From Xanthobacteraceae bacterium (GTDB lineage: Bacteria > Pseudomonadota > Alphaproteobacteria > Rhizobiales > Xanthobacteraceae), in the NCBI GenBank assembly GCA_030044035.1, contig JASHWN010000269.1, forward strand, positions 1 to 8,367: a stretch of 8,367 nucleotides of DNA, written 5' to 3'. The first letter of the stretch is position 1. Each line of letters begins with the position of its first letter. The notes under the pieces are model-generated. The model saw only the letters and a list, made by a program, of their open reading frames with translations. It made no database searches and was not told where the DNA came from. The translations under genes were made by a program, and so were the position numbers. This document shows positions 1 through 5,841 of this stretch, piece by piece.

Positions 1-1
1 T

Positions 2-352
2 GACGCGGTCATCGCGGAGTGGCGCAAAGGCGGCAAGTTCGCAAAGCAATTTCCGCACGAGACAGCGTACCGGCACTCGCTCCCGGAAGAATCCGAGGCT
101 CTGACCGCGGCTGCCATGGTCCTGCAAACGCTCAAGCAAGATGACAAGAGCGCACAATTGGTGACAGGCAATCCGGTCGCCGGGCTGCTGTTGAAGCTGT
201 ACGAGGCCGATCTCATCGATCCTTACGTGCTGTTCAGCCTTGGCGACGACGGCATCGCCCGCGACTACAGAGCCTATCGGGCGGCCAATCGCACCAAGCT
301 CGAAGCGTACATGGATAAATTCGTCATGCCGCCGGCTCCGGCCGGTAAGTGA
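2..352 (+). CDS. 3' end of an unrecognised protein gene (5' truncated by the window)
   Basis: The frame is open from the first complete codon of the window to a TGA at 350-352, giving 116 visible residues. An ATG at 116 lies inside the frame, but the upstream codons read as ordinary coding sequence (DAVIAEWRKGGKFAKQF...), so the gene almost certainly starts before the window. The visible part is soluble, mixed charged and hydrophobic, and looks mostly helical (LLLKLYEADLIDPYVLFSLG, then DYRAYRAANRTKLEAYMDKF), ending in a short Pro/Ala tail. There is no cysteine, no membrane segment and no catalytic motif I recognise. It converges on the multicopper oxidase gene; the two stop codons are about 90 bases apart with a terminator between them. 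Function unknown. Confidence 0.7.
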   Translation, partial: DAVIAEWRKGGKFAKQFPHETAYRHSLPEESEALTAAAMVLQTLKQDDKSAQLVTGNPVAGLLLKLYEADLIDPYVLFSLGDDGIARDYRAYRAANRTKLEAYMDKFVMPPAPAGK

Positions 353-365
353 CCGAGTGCGGGTC

Positions 366-399
366 AAAAAAGCGGCTTCAGAATTCCTCTGAAGCCGCT
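366..399 (-). terminator. Rho-independent terminator of the multicopper oxidase transcript
   Basis: A perfect 12-bp stem (AGCGGCTTCAGA at 371-382 with TCTGAAGCCGCT at 388-399) encloses a 5-base loop. On the - strand the stem runs directly into a run of six T (complement of 366-371). The oxidase stop codon is about 43 bases upstream on that strand. On the + strand the hairpin has no T run, so it should work mainly for the - strand transcript, although it could also protect the 3' end of the + strand gene ending at 352. Confidence 0.85.
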
Positions 400-441
400 C
401 AACCTGCAACTCTCGTTTACAAGCAGCGCTGGGACAAGGGC

Positions 442-2400
442 CTATTGGCTCGCTGGCAGCACGCGTTCGATCGCCATCATGCCGAGGTCCTCATGGCCGA
501 GGATGTGGCAATGGAAGACGAAATCGCCGATGTCCATGCCGCGGAAGTCCATGAGCACCTGGACCTGCGGGTACGGAATGGCTGGCTGGCCTTGCGCGTT
601 GACGCAAGCGGGCGGGTTGTTGCCGGCCGGGTTGCTATTAGTGACCGCTGGCGGCGGACCATTGCAGAACGGAATTTCGACCATGTCGAGGAACTGGCCG
701 TCGATGGCCGGCGCCTGCACGCTGCCGTTGGCTTCGAAGTTGTCCTGCTCCAGCAGCAGGAAATGGATCTGGTGCTGGTGGAACTCGTGGTTCTCCTGCG
801 CCCGGTTCTGGATGATCCACTTTTCCACGGTGCCCTGGGTGGTGATGATCGACGGCGGATTGTTGGGGTCGAACACCGTGTCGATTGCAACGCCATTCGT
901 CACCTGGTTGGCGCAATTGGCGCCCGAAGCAGTCACGCATACCGGGTTGTTGATGTAGAACGCGTTGCCGTCCTGTTCCTCCGCGAAGTAGACGATGCGG
1001 GTCAGCGCAGGCGTCACACCCATGATGCCGGCATACATCTGCTGCGAGGTGTTCAGGCCCGCATAGGCCGGCACAAAGGCGTCGGCCGGCAGCGCCGCGC
1101 TTTGCGCGCCGGCGGGAGCAAGCTGCATGGTAACCAGAGGCCGTTGCGGGTCCTCGTCGCCAAGCGGCCCGGTGTTGATGAGCTGCGTAATCAGCTGGGC
1201 GACCTGAACGGTTGCGGCTGGCGCGTTGACCAGGAACTCAACGCGCGAAGCGGGCGGCATGCGGAAGTGCGTCGCCGCAATGGGCTGTCCCGGCTGGGTG
1301 CCGTCCTGCGAGTTGACCGGCACCCCGTCGATGCCGACGATCTGAATCGTCTGCGGTACGCCGTCAAACACCACCTGAATGTCGAGAATGGCGTCCGATG
1401 CACTGTTTACAACACGCCAGAACTCCTGGGAGCCGGGCGCCATCTGGAGGACGGCCGGCGTGTAAGTGGTAACCCCCGTTTGTATATTTGTTGTTGCGTT
1501 GGTCGTAATGTTGTTCACGCTGAGGTCGGTGAACGGAATTCCACCGGGCGTGCCGCCAGCGCTTTCGCTCAGGCCCTGCCACGTCGACTGGTCGCGAATG
1601 ACCAGGATGCGTTGGCGCAGGCCGGCCGTCGCCGGCTGCACATTGTTGATGCCCTCGATCACGATGGCGCCGGTTGCACCGCCCTGGACAGTCGCTTCGG
1701 CGAGGCCATGGACGTGCGGGTGGTACCAATAGAGTCCCGGCGGCTGATTGGTCGGAAACTGGACGCTGTATGCGAATGTGCTTCCAGGATTGATCAGGGT
1801 TCTGGTGACGTTATCGGCGCCACAGGTCGGGCTCGTGCTGGTGCCGTGATAGTGGATGTTCACCGAACCGCCGGTCATGGGGTTGAGGCCGGTCGTGTCC
1901 GGGTTCTGCTCGACTTCCGTCGTATTGCCGCAGTTGGGCGGGGTGAGGACCTCGGCAAAAGTCGGCACGATGGTCGTGTTGTTGGTCACCGTGACATTGA
2001 GGGTATCGCCGGGATTGACGTACAGGGTCGGGTTCTCCAGCCCGTTCGGCGTCATGAAGCAAAACAGTTGCCGGCCGTAATTATCGGGGATTGTCTGATA
2101 AGAGAACTGGACATTCAGAACGCCGTTCTGGCTGAACAGCGCCGGCGGCTGCTGAACGACGCTGCCGGCGGCAAATCGCTGGCAGGGGTTGGCAACGGGG
2201 GCAACGGGGGTCGCAGTCGAATTGATCGCTGCCGGGCTCGCGGTTTGAGCCATGGCCGCAGCTCCGCCGGCCGCCCAAAGCGCGATGGCGACGCTCGCTA
2301 CCCCAAAGGATCGACGCAGCGTAACCGCAAACGCTGCTGGTTGGCCGAACGTGAGCTTGCTCTGACGCAATGGCTTATGTGGCGTTATTGGCTTGAACAT
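442..2400 (-). CDS. Multicopper oxidase (laccase/CueO-like), probably Tat-exported
   Basis: This 652-residue protein belongs to the three-cupredoxin-domain multicopper oxidases, which oxidise phenols or metal ions one electron at a time and reduce O2 to water. All copper ligands are present. NIHYHG gives H183 and H185, and WYHPHVHG gives H227 and H229, both for the trinuclear centre. HEFHQHQIH gives H538 (type 1), H541 and H543. FHCHILGHEDLGMM gives H630, C631, H632, H636 and the axial M641. The N-terminus has a twin-arginine stretch (TLRRSFG, about 27-33), a hydrophobic segment and a likely cleavage site after AMA (about 48-50), so the mature enzyme should be periplasmic and exported folded. 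The start is fixed by a strong AAGGAGGG 6 bases upstream. It lies 57 bases behind the gene for a small exported protein, likely in one operon, and ends at a strong terminator. No methionine-rich insert like that of CueO is evident, so the substrate (copper, manganese or organic) cannot be told. Confidence 0.95.
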   Translation of the reverse strand: MFKPITPHKPLRQSKLTFGQPAAFAVTLRRSFGVASVAIALWAAGGAAAMAQTASPAAINSTATPVAPVANPCQRFAAGSVVQQPPALFSQNGVLNVQFSYQTIPDNYGRQLFCFMTPNGLENPTLYVNPGDTLNVTVTNNTTIVPTFAEVLTPPNCGNTTEVEQNPDTTGLNPMTGGSVNIHYHGTSTSPTCGADNVTRTLINPGSTFAYSVQFPTNQPPGLYWYHPHVHGLAEATVQGGATGAIVIEGINNVQPATAGLRQRILVIRDQSTWQGLSESAGGTPGGIPFTDLSVNNITTNATTNIQTGVTTYTPAVLQMAPGSQEFWRVVNSASDAILDIQVVFDGVPQTIQIVGIDGVPVNSQDGTQPGQPIAATHFRMPPASRVEFLVNAPAATVQVAQLITQLINTGPLGDEDPQRPLVTMQLAPAGAQSAALPADAFVPAYAGLNTSQQMYAGIMGVTPALTRIVYFAEEQDGNAFYINNPVCVTASGANCANQVTNGVAIDTVFDPNNPPSIITTQGTVEKWIIQNRAQENHEFHQHQIHFLLLEQDNFEANGSVQAPAIDGQFLDMVEIPFCNGPPPAVTNSNPAGNNPPACVNAQGQPAIPYPQVQVLMDFRGMDIGDFVFHCHILGHEDLGMMAIERVLPASQ

Positions 2401-2406
2401 GGCGCG

Positions 2407-2414
2407 CCCTCCTT
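2407..2414 (-). promoter_or_regulatory. Strong ribosome binding site of the multicopper oxidase
   Basis: The - strand reads AAGGAGGG followed by 6 bases and the ATG at 2400-2398. This near-perfect anti-16S match fixes the start codon and suggests efficient independent translation even if the gene is co-transcribed with the upstream small gene. Confidence 0.8.
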
Positions 2415-2457
2415 ATCCGGTTGCTTTGCGGACGGCCGTCGTGGGGCGGCCGCCGCT

Positions 2458-2757
2458 TCAGTGCTTGCACAGCCCGCTCTTGAGCTCCCAGCCGTTGGCG
2501 GCGCGGGCGACCGATACGATGTCGAAGAATGGCCGCTGGAGCGGATCCTTCTTCGAGATAAAGGTAATCTCGCAGAGATATTTGTCCGTACCGTCGCCAC
2601 GACATTTCGCCTGCAACACCTGCAGGCTGTCGTCATGCAGGTTGTTGCTGCCGACCGTCTGCTCGCGATCATAGGCGGACTGGACCACCGCGGCGCCCGG
2701 CGGCGTCGCGCACGACAGCGCCACCATCGCGCAGATCCATTGAGCGGCTTGCCACAT
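2458..2757 (-). CDS. Small exported cysteine-containing protein of unknown function
   Basis: Starting at the ATG at 2757-2755, this encodes 99 residues. The start was chosen because a purine-rich GGGGAGGG lies just upstream (2768-2761) and because the protein then begins with a plausible signal peptide (MWQAAQWICAMVALSCATPPGA). The longer open frame beginning at 2898 would bury that signal behind a basic, proline-rich stretch. The mature part, about 75 residues, has three cysteines (C52 in KCRGDG, C62 in YLCEI, C97 in GLCKH), suggesting at least one disulfide in the periplasm. C16 sits near the end of the hydrophobic segment, but VALSC is a poor lipobox. The gene precedes the multicopper oxidase by 57 bases on the same strand and is probably co-transcribed with it, so an accessory role (cofactor, assembly or substrate handling) is possible but only inferred from position. 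I recognise no named family. Confidence 0.7.
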   Translation of the reverse strand: MWQAAQWICAMVALSCATPPGAAVVQSAYDREQTVGSNNLHDDSLQVLQAKCRGDGTDKYLCEITFISKKDPLQRPFFDIVSVARAANGWELKSGLCKH

Positions 2758-3097
2758 CGTCCCTCCCCGTGAGGATGCCGAAGGCTGCCGAATATGTCGG
2801 TACGAACGACCCCTAACTCGTCGGCGTTTGGGCGGTGGCGCGGGCTGAGATAGATTTATTCCCGAAGTGTGCCAAAACGCCGCAGCAAAGTCGAACACAA
2901 TTTAAGCGGGCGGGCAAGGCCCCGCCGCCGCGCCGCTTCGATAAAAAATACACTGCTAAAAAAGGGCTTGATCGCAGTGATTTATCCAGCCGCAAGGGGT
3001 GCCCCGAGAAATCCATTCTCCGATGGCACGTTGTACCCGCTCGCGGATTACAACCATAGCGATTTTGCCTGCACAGCCGGTTGGCAAGCGGCGGCGT
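2758..3097. other. 340-base intergenic region upstream of the oxidase pair
   Basis: No credible gene is seen; the short frames here lack ribosome sites and have shadow-like composition. The stretch 2850-2990 is noticeably richer in A/T than its surroundings, with A runs at 2943-2948 and 2958-2963, and probably holds the - strand promoter of the small-protein/oxidase pair. I could not find a convincing -35/-10 pair. A GC-rich imperfect hairpin lies at about 2903-2938 (AAGCGG ... CCGCTT outer stem) and a possible terminator at 2941-2979. Confidence 0.4.
2941..2979 (-). terminator. Possible weak terminator downstream of the STN-domain gene
   Basis: On the - strand CACTGC (2979-2974) and GCAGTG (2956-2951) form a 6-bp stem around a 17-base loop, followed at once by TATTTTTTAT. 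The shape is right for termination of the gene ending at 3098, but the stem is short, the loop long and the distance from the stop codon about 120 bases. It could equally be promoter-associated A/T-rich DNA. Confidence 0.3.
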
Positions 3098-3757
3098 TCA
3101 GATCGGCGCGCACGCGGCCTGGTGCCCGGCCGATCGCCCGCAGCGGCCGTGCCGCAGCGGAGTGACCGCGGCTGGCGCGGCCGGTAACGCCTGCTCGCCG
3201 TGTTTTCCGAGGACGCTGACCTCGACCGCATAACCCTGATGCTTGATAGTGTAGTCATATCCCGCCAGGACGCGCCCAATGACCCGACCGAGCGAACCGA
3301 CATAAGTGCCGCTGATCGCATCGTCGAGCGGGATCGAGGAACGATATCGCACCGCGAACGCGCGCCCCATCGCCGCCAGCACTGCGGCGATCGTGCTGTC
3401 GTGCACCTCGAGTTGAAGCGACTCGGCACTGCCCCGCAGGCGCACTGATCCCGGGCCGAATTCGACTACGACGGCGCGGTTCGGCGTCGACCCTGCAACG
3501 GCCTGTGCGTATCGTACTCGAAGTCGCTGACGGCAGGTGGCGGAGGCCGAGTAGCTGCATGAGCCCGAACGGGCGTATGCATAATGGCTATCGAACTGCG
3601 GCGTTGCGGCGAGAACGACGCCGCCGTTCGCGTGCAACGCCGCGACTGCGATGAACAGGGCGGACAACCTCGGGACTGCCAGCTTCGCCGCGAACGCGGA
3701 AAGGCCTGAAGGTAATCCAGGCTTCGCCGGCAGCTTTCGGGCCCCCTGCTCTGCCAT
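3098..3757 (-). CDS. Exported protein with an STN-like (secretin/TonB N-terminal) domain
   Basis: This 219-residue protein starts at the ATG at 3757-3755, chosen because AAGGAG lies 9 bases upstream; an in-frame GTG at 3781 would extend it by eight residues and overlap that site. A hydrophobic stretch (about residues 31-51, LSALFIAVAAL...VVLAA) after a basic N-terminus looks like a signal peptide or anchor. Residues about 115-183 (LQLEVHDSTIAAVLAAMG, YRSSIPLDDAISGTYVGSL, GRVLAGYDYTIKHQGYAVEV) follow the beta-alpha-beta pattern of the STN domain found at the front of secretins and TonB-dependent receptors. No secretin or beta-barrel follows; the protein ends soon after in a Pro/Ala and Cys/His-containing tail. 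C67 and C75 may form a disulfide. A free periplasmic STN-type protein would presumably bind a partner or peptidoglycan, but its role is unknown. The family call rests on pattern recognition only. Confidence 0.65.
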   Translation of the reverse strand: MAEQGARKLPAKPGLPSGLSAFAAKLAVPRLSALFIAVAALHANGGVVLAATPQFDSHYAYARSGSCSYSASATCRQRLRVRYAQAVAGSTPNRAVVVEFGPGSVRLRGSAESLQLEVHDSTIAAVLAAMGRAFAVRYRSSIPLDDAISGTYVGSLGRVIGRVLAGYDYTIKHQGYAVEVSVLGKHGEQALPAAPAAVTPLRHGRCGRSAGHQAACAPI

Positions 3758-3766
3758 TGAGCTGGG

Positions 3767-3772
3767 CTCCTT
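3767..3772 (-). promoter_or_regulatory. Ribosome binding site deciding the start of the STN-like protein
   Basis: AAGGAG on the - strand, 9 bases before the ATG at 3757-3755. It lies inside the longer frame that would start at the GTG at 3781, arguing for the downstream ATG as the real start. Confidence 0.65.
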
Positions 3773-4021
3773 CACAGCCACGCCTCACAACCGCCCTTGT
3801 GATGCTCGCCGACACGCGGCAACGCAAGCCCTTCCGTCCCGGCATGCAACGGCCGCCCGAGAGTCGACCCGACGGCTCAGCCGTCGCATTGTCATCGCCA
3901 CATCTTCGTTTCATAAAATGCCGGCCGCGCGCGGCGGCATGGGCGTCCGATGATTGCGGAGCGCCCGGCGTTGACGCGACGGGGCCCGTCGGGGGCGCGT
4001 TGCAGGTCACGGGAGAAAACA

Positions 4022-4378
4022 ATGGCCACAGGAAAAATGACGAAGACTTGTGCGACTGCAGCCGCGATGGCCGCACTGTTTGGGCTGGCGCTCGCCGGTG
4101 TGGCCGGCGCCGAGGGCGCTGCCCCAGCCCCTGCCGATCTCAACGGCAGCTATCAGTGCAAGCCCAATCCGAGCCCTTGCCTGTGGTCGGGCGCGACCGC
4201 CTCGATCACGCAATCGGGCAACAAGCTGCAGATCAAGGGCACGAACGGCGCCATGGCCGACGCTACCTTGACCAGCGACATCACCATCGCCGCCGGCGGC
4301 ACCTTCAACTCGCTCGGCATCATCCGCGCCGACAAGTCGATCGACTGGTCCGACGGCACCAAGTGGACCAGGCAATAA
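4022..4378 (+). CDS. Small exported protein of unknown function
   Basis: This encodes 118 residues from the ATG at 4022, which follows GGGAG at 4011-4015 by 6 bases; the same frame is open back to 3950, but that start has no ribosome site. A typical signal peptide (basic MATGKMTKTC, then an Ala/Leu-rich core, cleavage probably near AGA at about 28-30) makes the product periplasmic or extracellular. The mature part is about 88 residues with two cysteines (C46, C53) likely bridged, and alternating polar and hydrophobic residues suggesting a small beta-sandwich or barrel (GSYQC, ATASITQSGNKLQI, ATLTSDITIA, SIDWSDGTKWTRQ). The ending WSDGTKWTRQ resembles small secreted proteins common in Rhizobiales; no activity is known to me. 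It is divergent from the STN-domain gene, and the next operon appears to have its own promoter. Confidence 0.8.
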   Translation: MATGKMTKTCATAAAMAALFGLALAGVAGAEGAAPAPADLNGSYQCKPNPSPCLWSGATASITQSGNKLQIKGTNGAMADATLTSDITIAAGGTFNSLGIIRADKSIDWSDGTKWTRQ

Positions 4379-4411
4379 GCTTCTGAAATCGCGCGCAAAA
4401 ACGCGGCTTGT

Positions 4412-4440
4412 TTGCGTCTAAAGGCCGCATTTGCTATATA
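4412..4440 (+). promoter_or_regulatory. Candidate promoter of the uracil-catabolism operon
   Basis: TTGCGT (4412-4417) and TATATA (4435-4440) are spaced by exactly 17 bases in a local A/T-rich patch (gctatataaac) in the gap after the small exported protein. The hexamers match the housekeeping consensus only partly (3/6 and 4/6). Transcription would start near 4447, giving a leader of about 110 bases before the ATG at 4559. Confidence 0.35.
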
Positions 4441-4448
4441 AACGACGT

Positions 4449-4471
4449 GGGCACTCCGGGTGGCAGTGCCC
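4449..4471 (+). promoter_or_regulatory. Leader hairpin 1 of the operon
   Basis: GGGCACT (4449-4455) pairs perfectly with AGTGCCC (4465-4471) around a 9-base loop (CCGGGTGGC). It would lie at the very 5' end of the transcript from the candidate promoter. It does not match an FMN (RFN) element or another riboswitch I know. Role unknown; it could also be a protein-binding operator in DNA, since it is an inverted repeat just downstream of the predicted start point. Confidence 0.4.
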
Positions 4472-4499
4472 GTTAACGCCGCGCTGATATCGACCGTCT

Positions 4500-4532
4500 G
4501 GCCCGCCGCTCGCGGCGGGCCGATGGCTTTTT
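4500..4532 (+). terminator. Leader hairpin 2, terminator-like (possible attenuator)
   Basis: GGCCCGCCGC (4500-4509) pairs perfectly with GCGGCGGGCC (4512-4521), a 9-10 bp all-GC stem, with TTTTT at 4528-4532 six bases later. The gap between stem and T run is longer than in a standard intrinsic terminator. It lies between the candidate promoter and the first gene of the operon, so it could act as an attenuator or as the late terminator of the upstream small gene. Confidence 0.4.
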
Positions 4533-4557
4533 GGATTCGGCCTTTTTGGATTCGGCC
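4528..4557 (+). repeat. Perfect 15-bp tandem duplication just before the start codon
   Basis: TTTTTGGATTCGGCC occurs at 4528-4542 and again at 4543-4557, ending one base before the ATG at 4559. Both copies bring a T5 run and a GGA, the only weak Shine-Dalgarno-like purines near that start. In the in-frame extension from the ATG at 4523 the repeat would encode FWIRPFWIRP. Confidence 0.85.
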
Positions 4558-4558
4558 A

Positions 4559-5815
4559 ATGAACCGTTCGAACCGGACCGATCACATCCGCATCACCTCG
4601 CATCCGGAGCCCGGCGGCAAGCCGCGCTTCCCGATCCGCTGGGGCGCGGCGAGCGCACGCGAGCGCGGCCCGGTGATCGGCACGGTGTCGCGGCCCGGCG
4701 ACCGCAACGCCATCGGCAGCCACGGCGGCTCTTACGCGCTTTACCGGGCGCTCGCGGTATCGGCAGGCGCGCTCGATCCGATCCGCCGGCCGGATCTGAC
4801 CAACACCGATCCCGCTGTGAGCATCGGCCCGTTCCCGCAATGGAGCGAGCCGGACCGCATCGTGTCGCTTGATCCGTGGGGCCATGTCGCCGCGCAGGCT
4901 TTCCGCGCCGAAATCGCCGAGGGCGCCGATATCCGCCCGACCATCGCCGTGACCAAGGCGCGGCTCGACTTGCACGAGATGCAGAGCGCGATCGCGGCCG
5001 GCCGGCTCACGGCCGACGGCGACATCGTGCACAAGAACGGCAGCATTGCCGTCGTCAAGATCGCCATCGATCCGGTCTGGTACCTGCCCGGCATCGCGCA
5101 GCGCTTCGGCTGCGCCGAGACGGTGCTGCGTCGGACTCTATTCGAGCAGACCGCCGGCATGTTCCCCGAACTGGTGACGCGGCCGGATATGCACGTGTTC
5201 CTGCCGCCGATCGGCGGCACCACGATCTATCTGATGGGCGAGGTCAAGAAGCTCGCCGATCCGGCGACCAAGATCACCTGCCGGGTGCACGACGAGTGCA
5301 ACGGCTCCGACGTATTCGGCTCCGACATCTGCACCTGCCGGCCCTATCTCATCCACGGCATCGAGGAATGCGCCCGCGGCGCGCAACAAGGCGGCCTCGG
5401 CATCATCGTCTATAACCGCAAGGAAGGCCGCGCGCTCGGCGAGGTCACCAAATTTCTGGTCTACAACGCCCGCAAGCGCCAGCAAGGCGGCGACGTGGCG
5501 AGCGCCTATTTCGAGCGCACCGAATGCATTGCCGGCGTGCAGGACGCGCGCTTCCAGCAATTGATGCCGGACGCGCTGCATTGGCTCGGCACCCGCCGCA
5601 TCGACCGCTTCGTCTCGATGAGCGACATGAAATACGACGCGCTGGTCGGCCAGGGCATCGCCGTGGTCGAACGCGTGGCGCTGCCCGACGCATTGATCCC
5701 GGCCGATGCGCATGTCGAAATGGCCGCCAAAAAGGCCGCCGGCTATTTCTCGCCCGAGCCGCCGGCGCCGGCCGAAGTCGCCGACACGACCGGGCGTTCG
5801 CTCGACAAATACTAA
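4559..5815 (+). CDS. GTP cyclohydrolase II-like protein of the uracil catabolism (URC1/urg1) type
   Basis: This 418-residue protein has a C-terminal GTP cyclohydrolase II-like domain (about 215-375). The zinc cysteines are C247 (HDEC), C258 and C260 (ICTC), with the same C-x10-C-x-C spacing as E. coli RibA. The substrate loop YNRKEGRALG (285-294), Y302 (matching RibA Y105) and D329/R331 (matching D126/R128) are also kept. Unlike RibA (about 200 residues) it carries some 215 extra N-terminal residues (e.g. RNAIGSHGGSYALYRALAVS, 49-68). No dihydroxybutanone-phosphate synthase motif was seen, so it is not RibBA. This architecture, with DUF1688 and uracil phosphoribosyltransferase genes following, identifies the URC1/urg1 family, required for uracil breakdown in some yeasts; its precise reaction is uncertain. 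The start at 4559 (MNRSNRTDHIRITSHP) is preferred because family members begin close to this motif, but its ribosome site is weak. In-frame ATG 4523 and GTG 4460 fall next to or within leader hairpins. Confidence 0.85.
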   Translation: MNRSNRTDHIRITSHPEPGGKPRFPIRWGAASARERGPVIGTVSRPGDRNAIGSHGGSYALYRALAVSAGALDPIRRPDLTNTDPAVSIGPFPQWSEPDRIVSLDPWGHVAAQAFRAEIAEGADIRPTIAVTKARLDLHEMQSAIAAGRLTADGDIVHKNGSIAVVKIAIDPVWYLPGIAQRFGCAETVLRRTLFEQTAGMFPELVTRPDMHVFLPPIGGTTIYLMGEVKKLADPATKITCRVHDECNGSDVFGSDICTCRPYLIHGIEECARGAQQGGLGIIVYNRKEGRALGEVTKFLVYNARKRQQGGDVASAYFERTECIAGVQDARFQQLMPDALHWLGTRRIDRFVSMSDMKYDALVGQGIAVVERVALPDALIPADAHVEMAAKKAAGYFSPEPPAPAEVADTTGRSLDKY

Positions 5816-5841
5816 GCGCCGGTCCTTTCCGGCACTTTCTC

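Noticed and set aside
349..2772. An 807-codon open frame on the + strand opposite the multicopper oxidase
   Set aside because: It lies antisense to a gene with all copper motifs, has no ribosome site, reads as Arg/Val/Asp/Gly-rich low-information sequence and runs through the oxidase terminator hairpin. It is a GC-rich codon-shadow artefact.
2458..2898. 146-residue version of the small exported protein
   Set aside because: The extra 47 residues are basic and proline-rich, would bury the signal peptide, and there is no ribosome site at 2898, whereas one lies just before 2757.
3950..4021. Longer start (3950) for the small exported protein
   Set aside because: There is no ribosome site, and it would place the signal peptide 24 residues inside the protein. 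GGGAG before 4022 decides the start.
4460..4558. Start of the cyclohydrolase-like protein at the GTG at 4460 or the ATG at 4523
   Set aside because: The GTG lies in the loop of leader hairpin 1 and the ATG directly behind the GC hairpin without a ribosome site; the extra residues look non-homologous. The ATG at 4523 cannot be excluded.
4441..4558. FMN (RFN) riboswitch upstream of a ribA homologue
   Set aside because: The conserved RFN sequence blocks are absent, and the gene belongs to the uracil-catabolism branch rather than riboflavin synthesis.
5524..5841. N-terminal extension of the DUF1688 gene back to the ATG at 5524
   Set aside because: It overlaps the 3' end of the cyclohydrolase-like gene by almost 300 bases and reads as an Arg-rich shadow. 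The start at 5842 gives a family-typical length and beginning.
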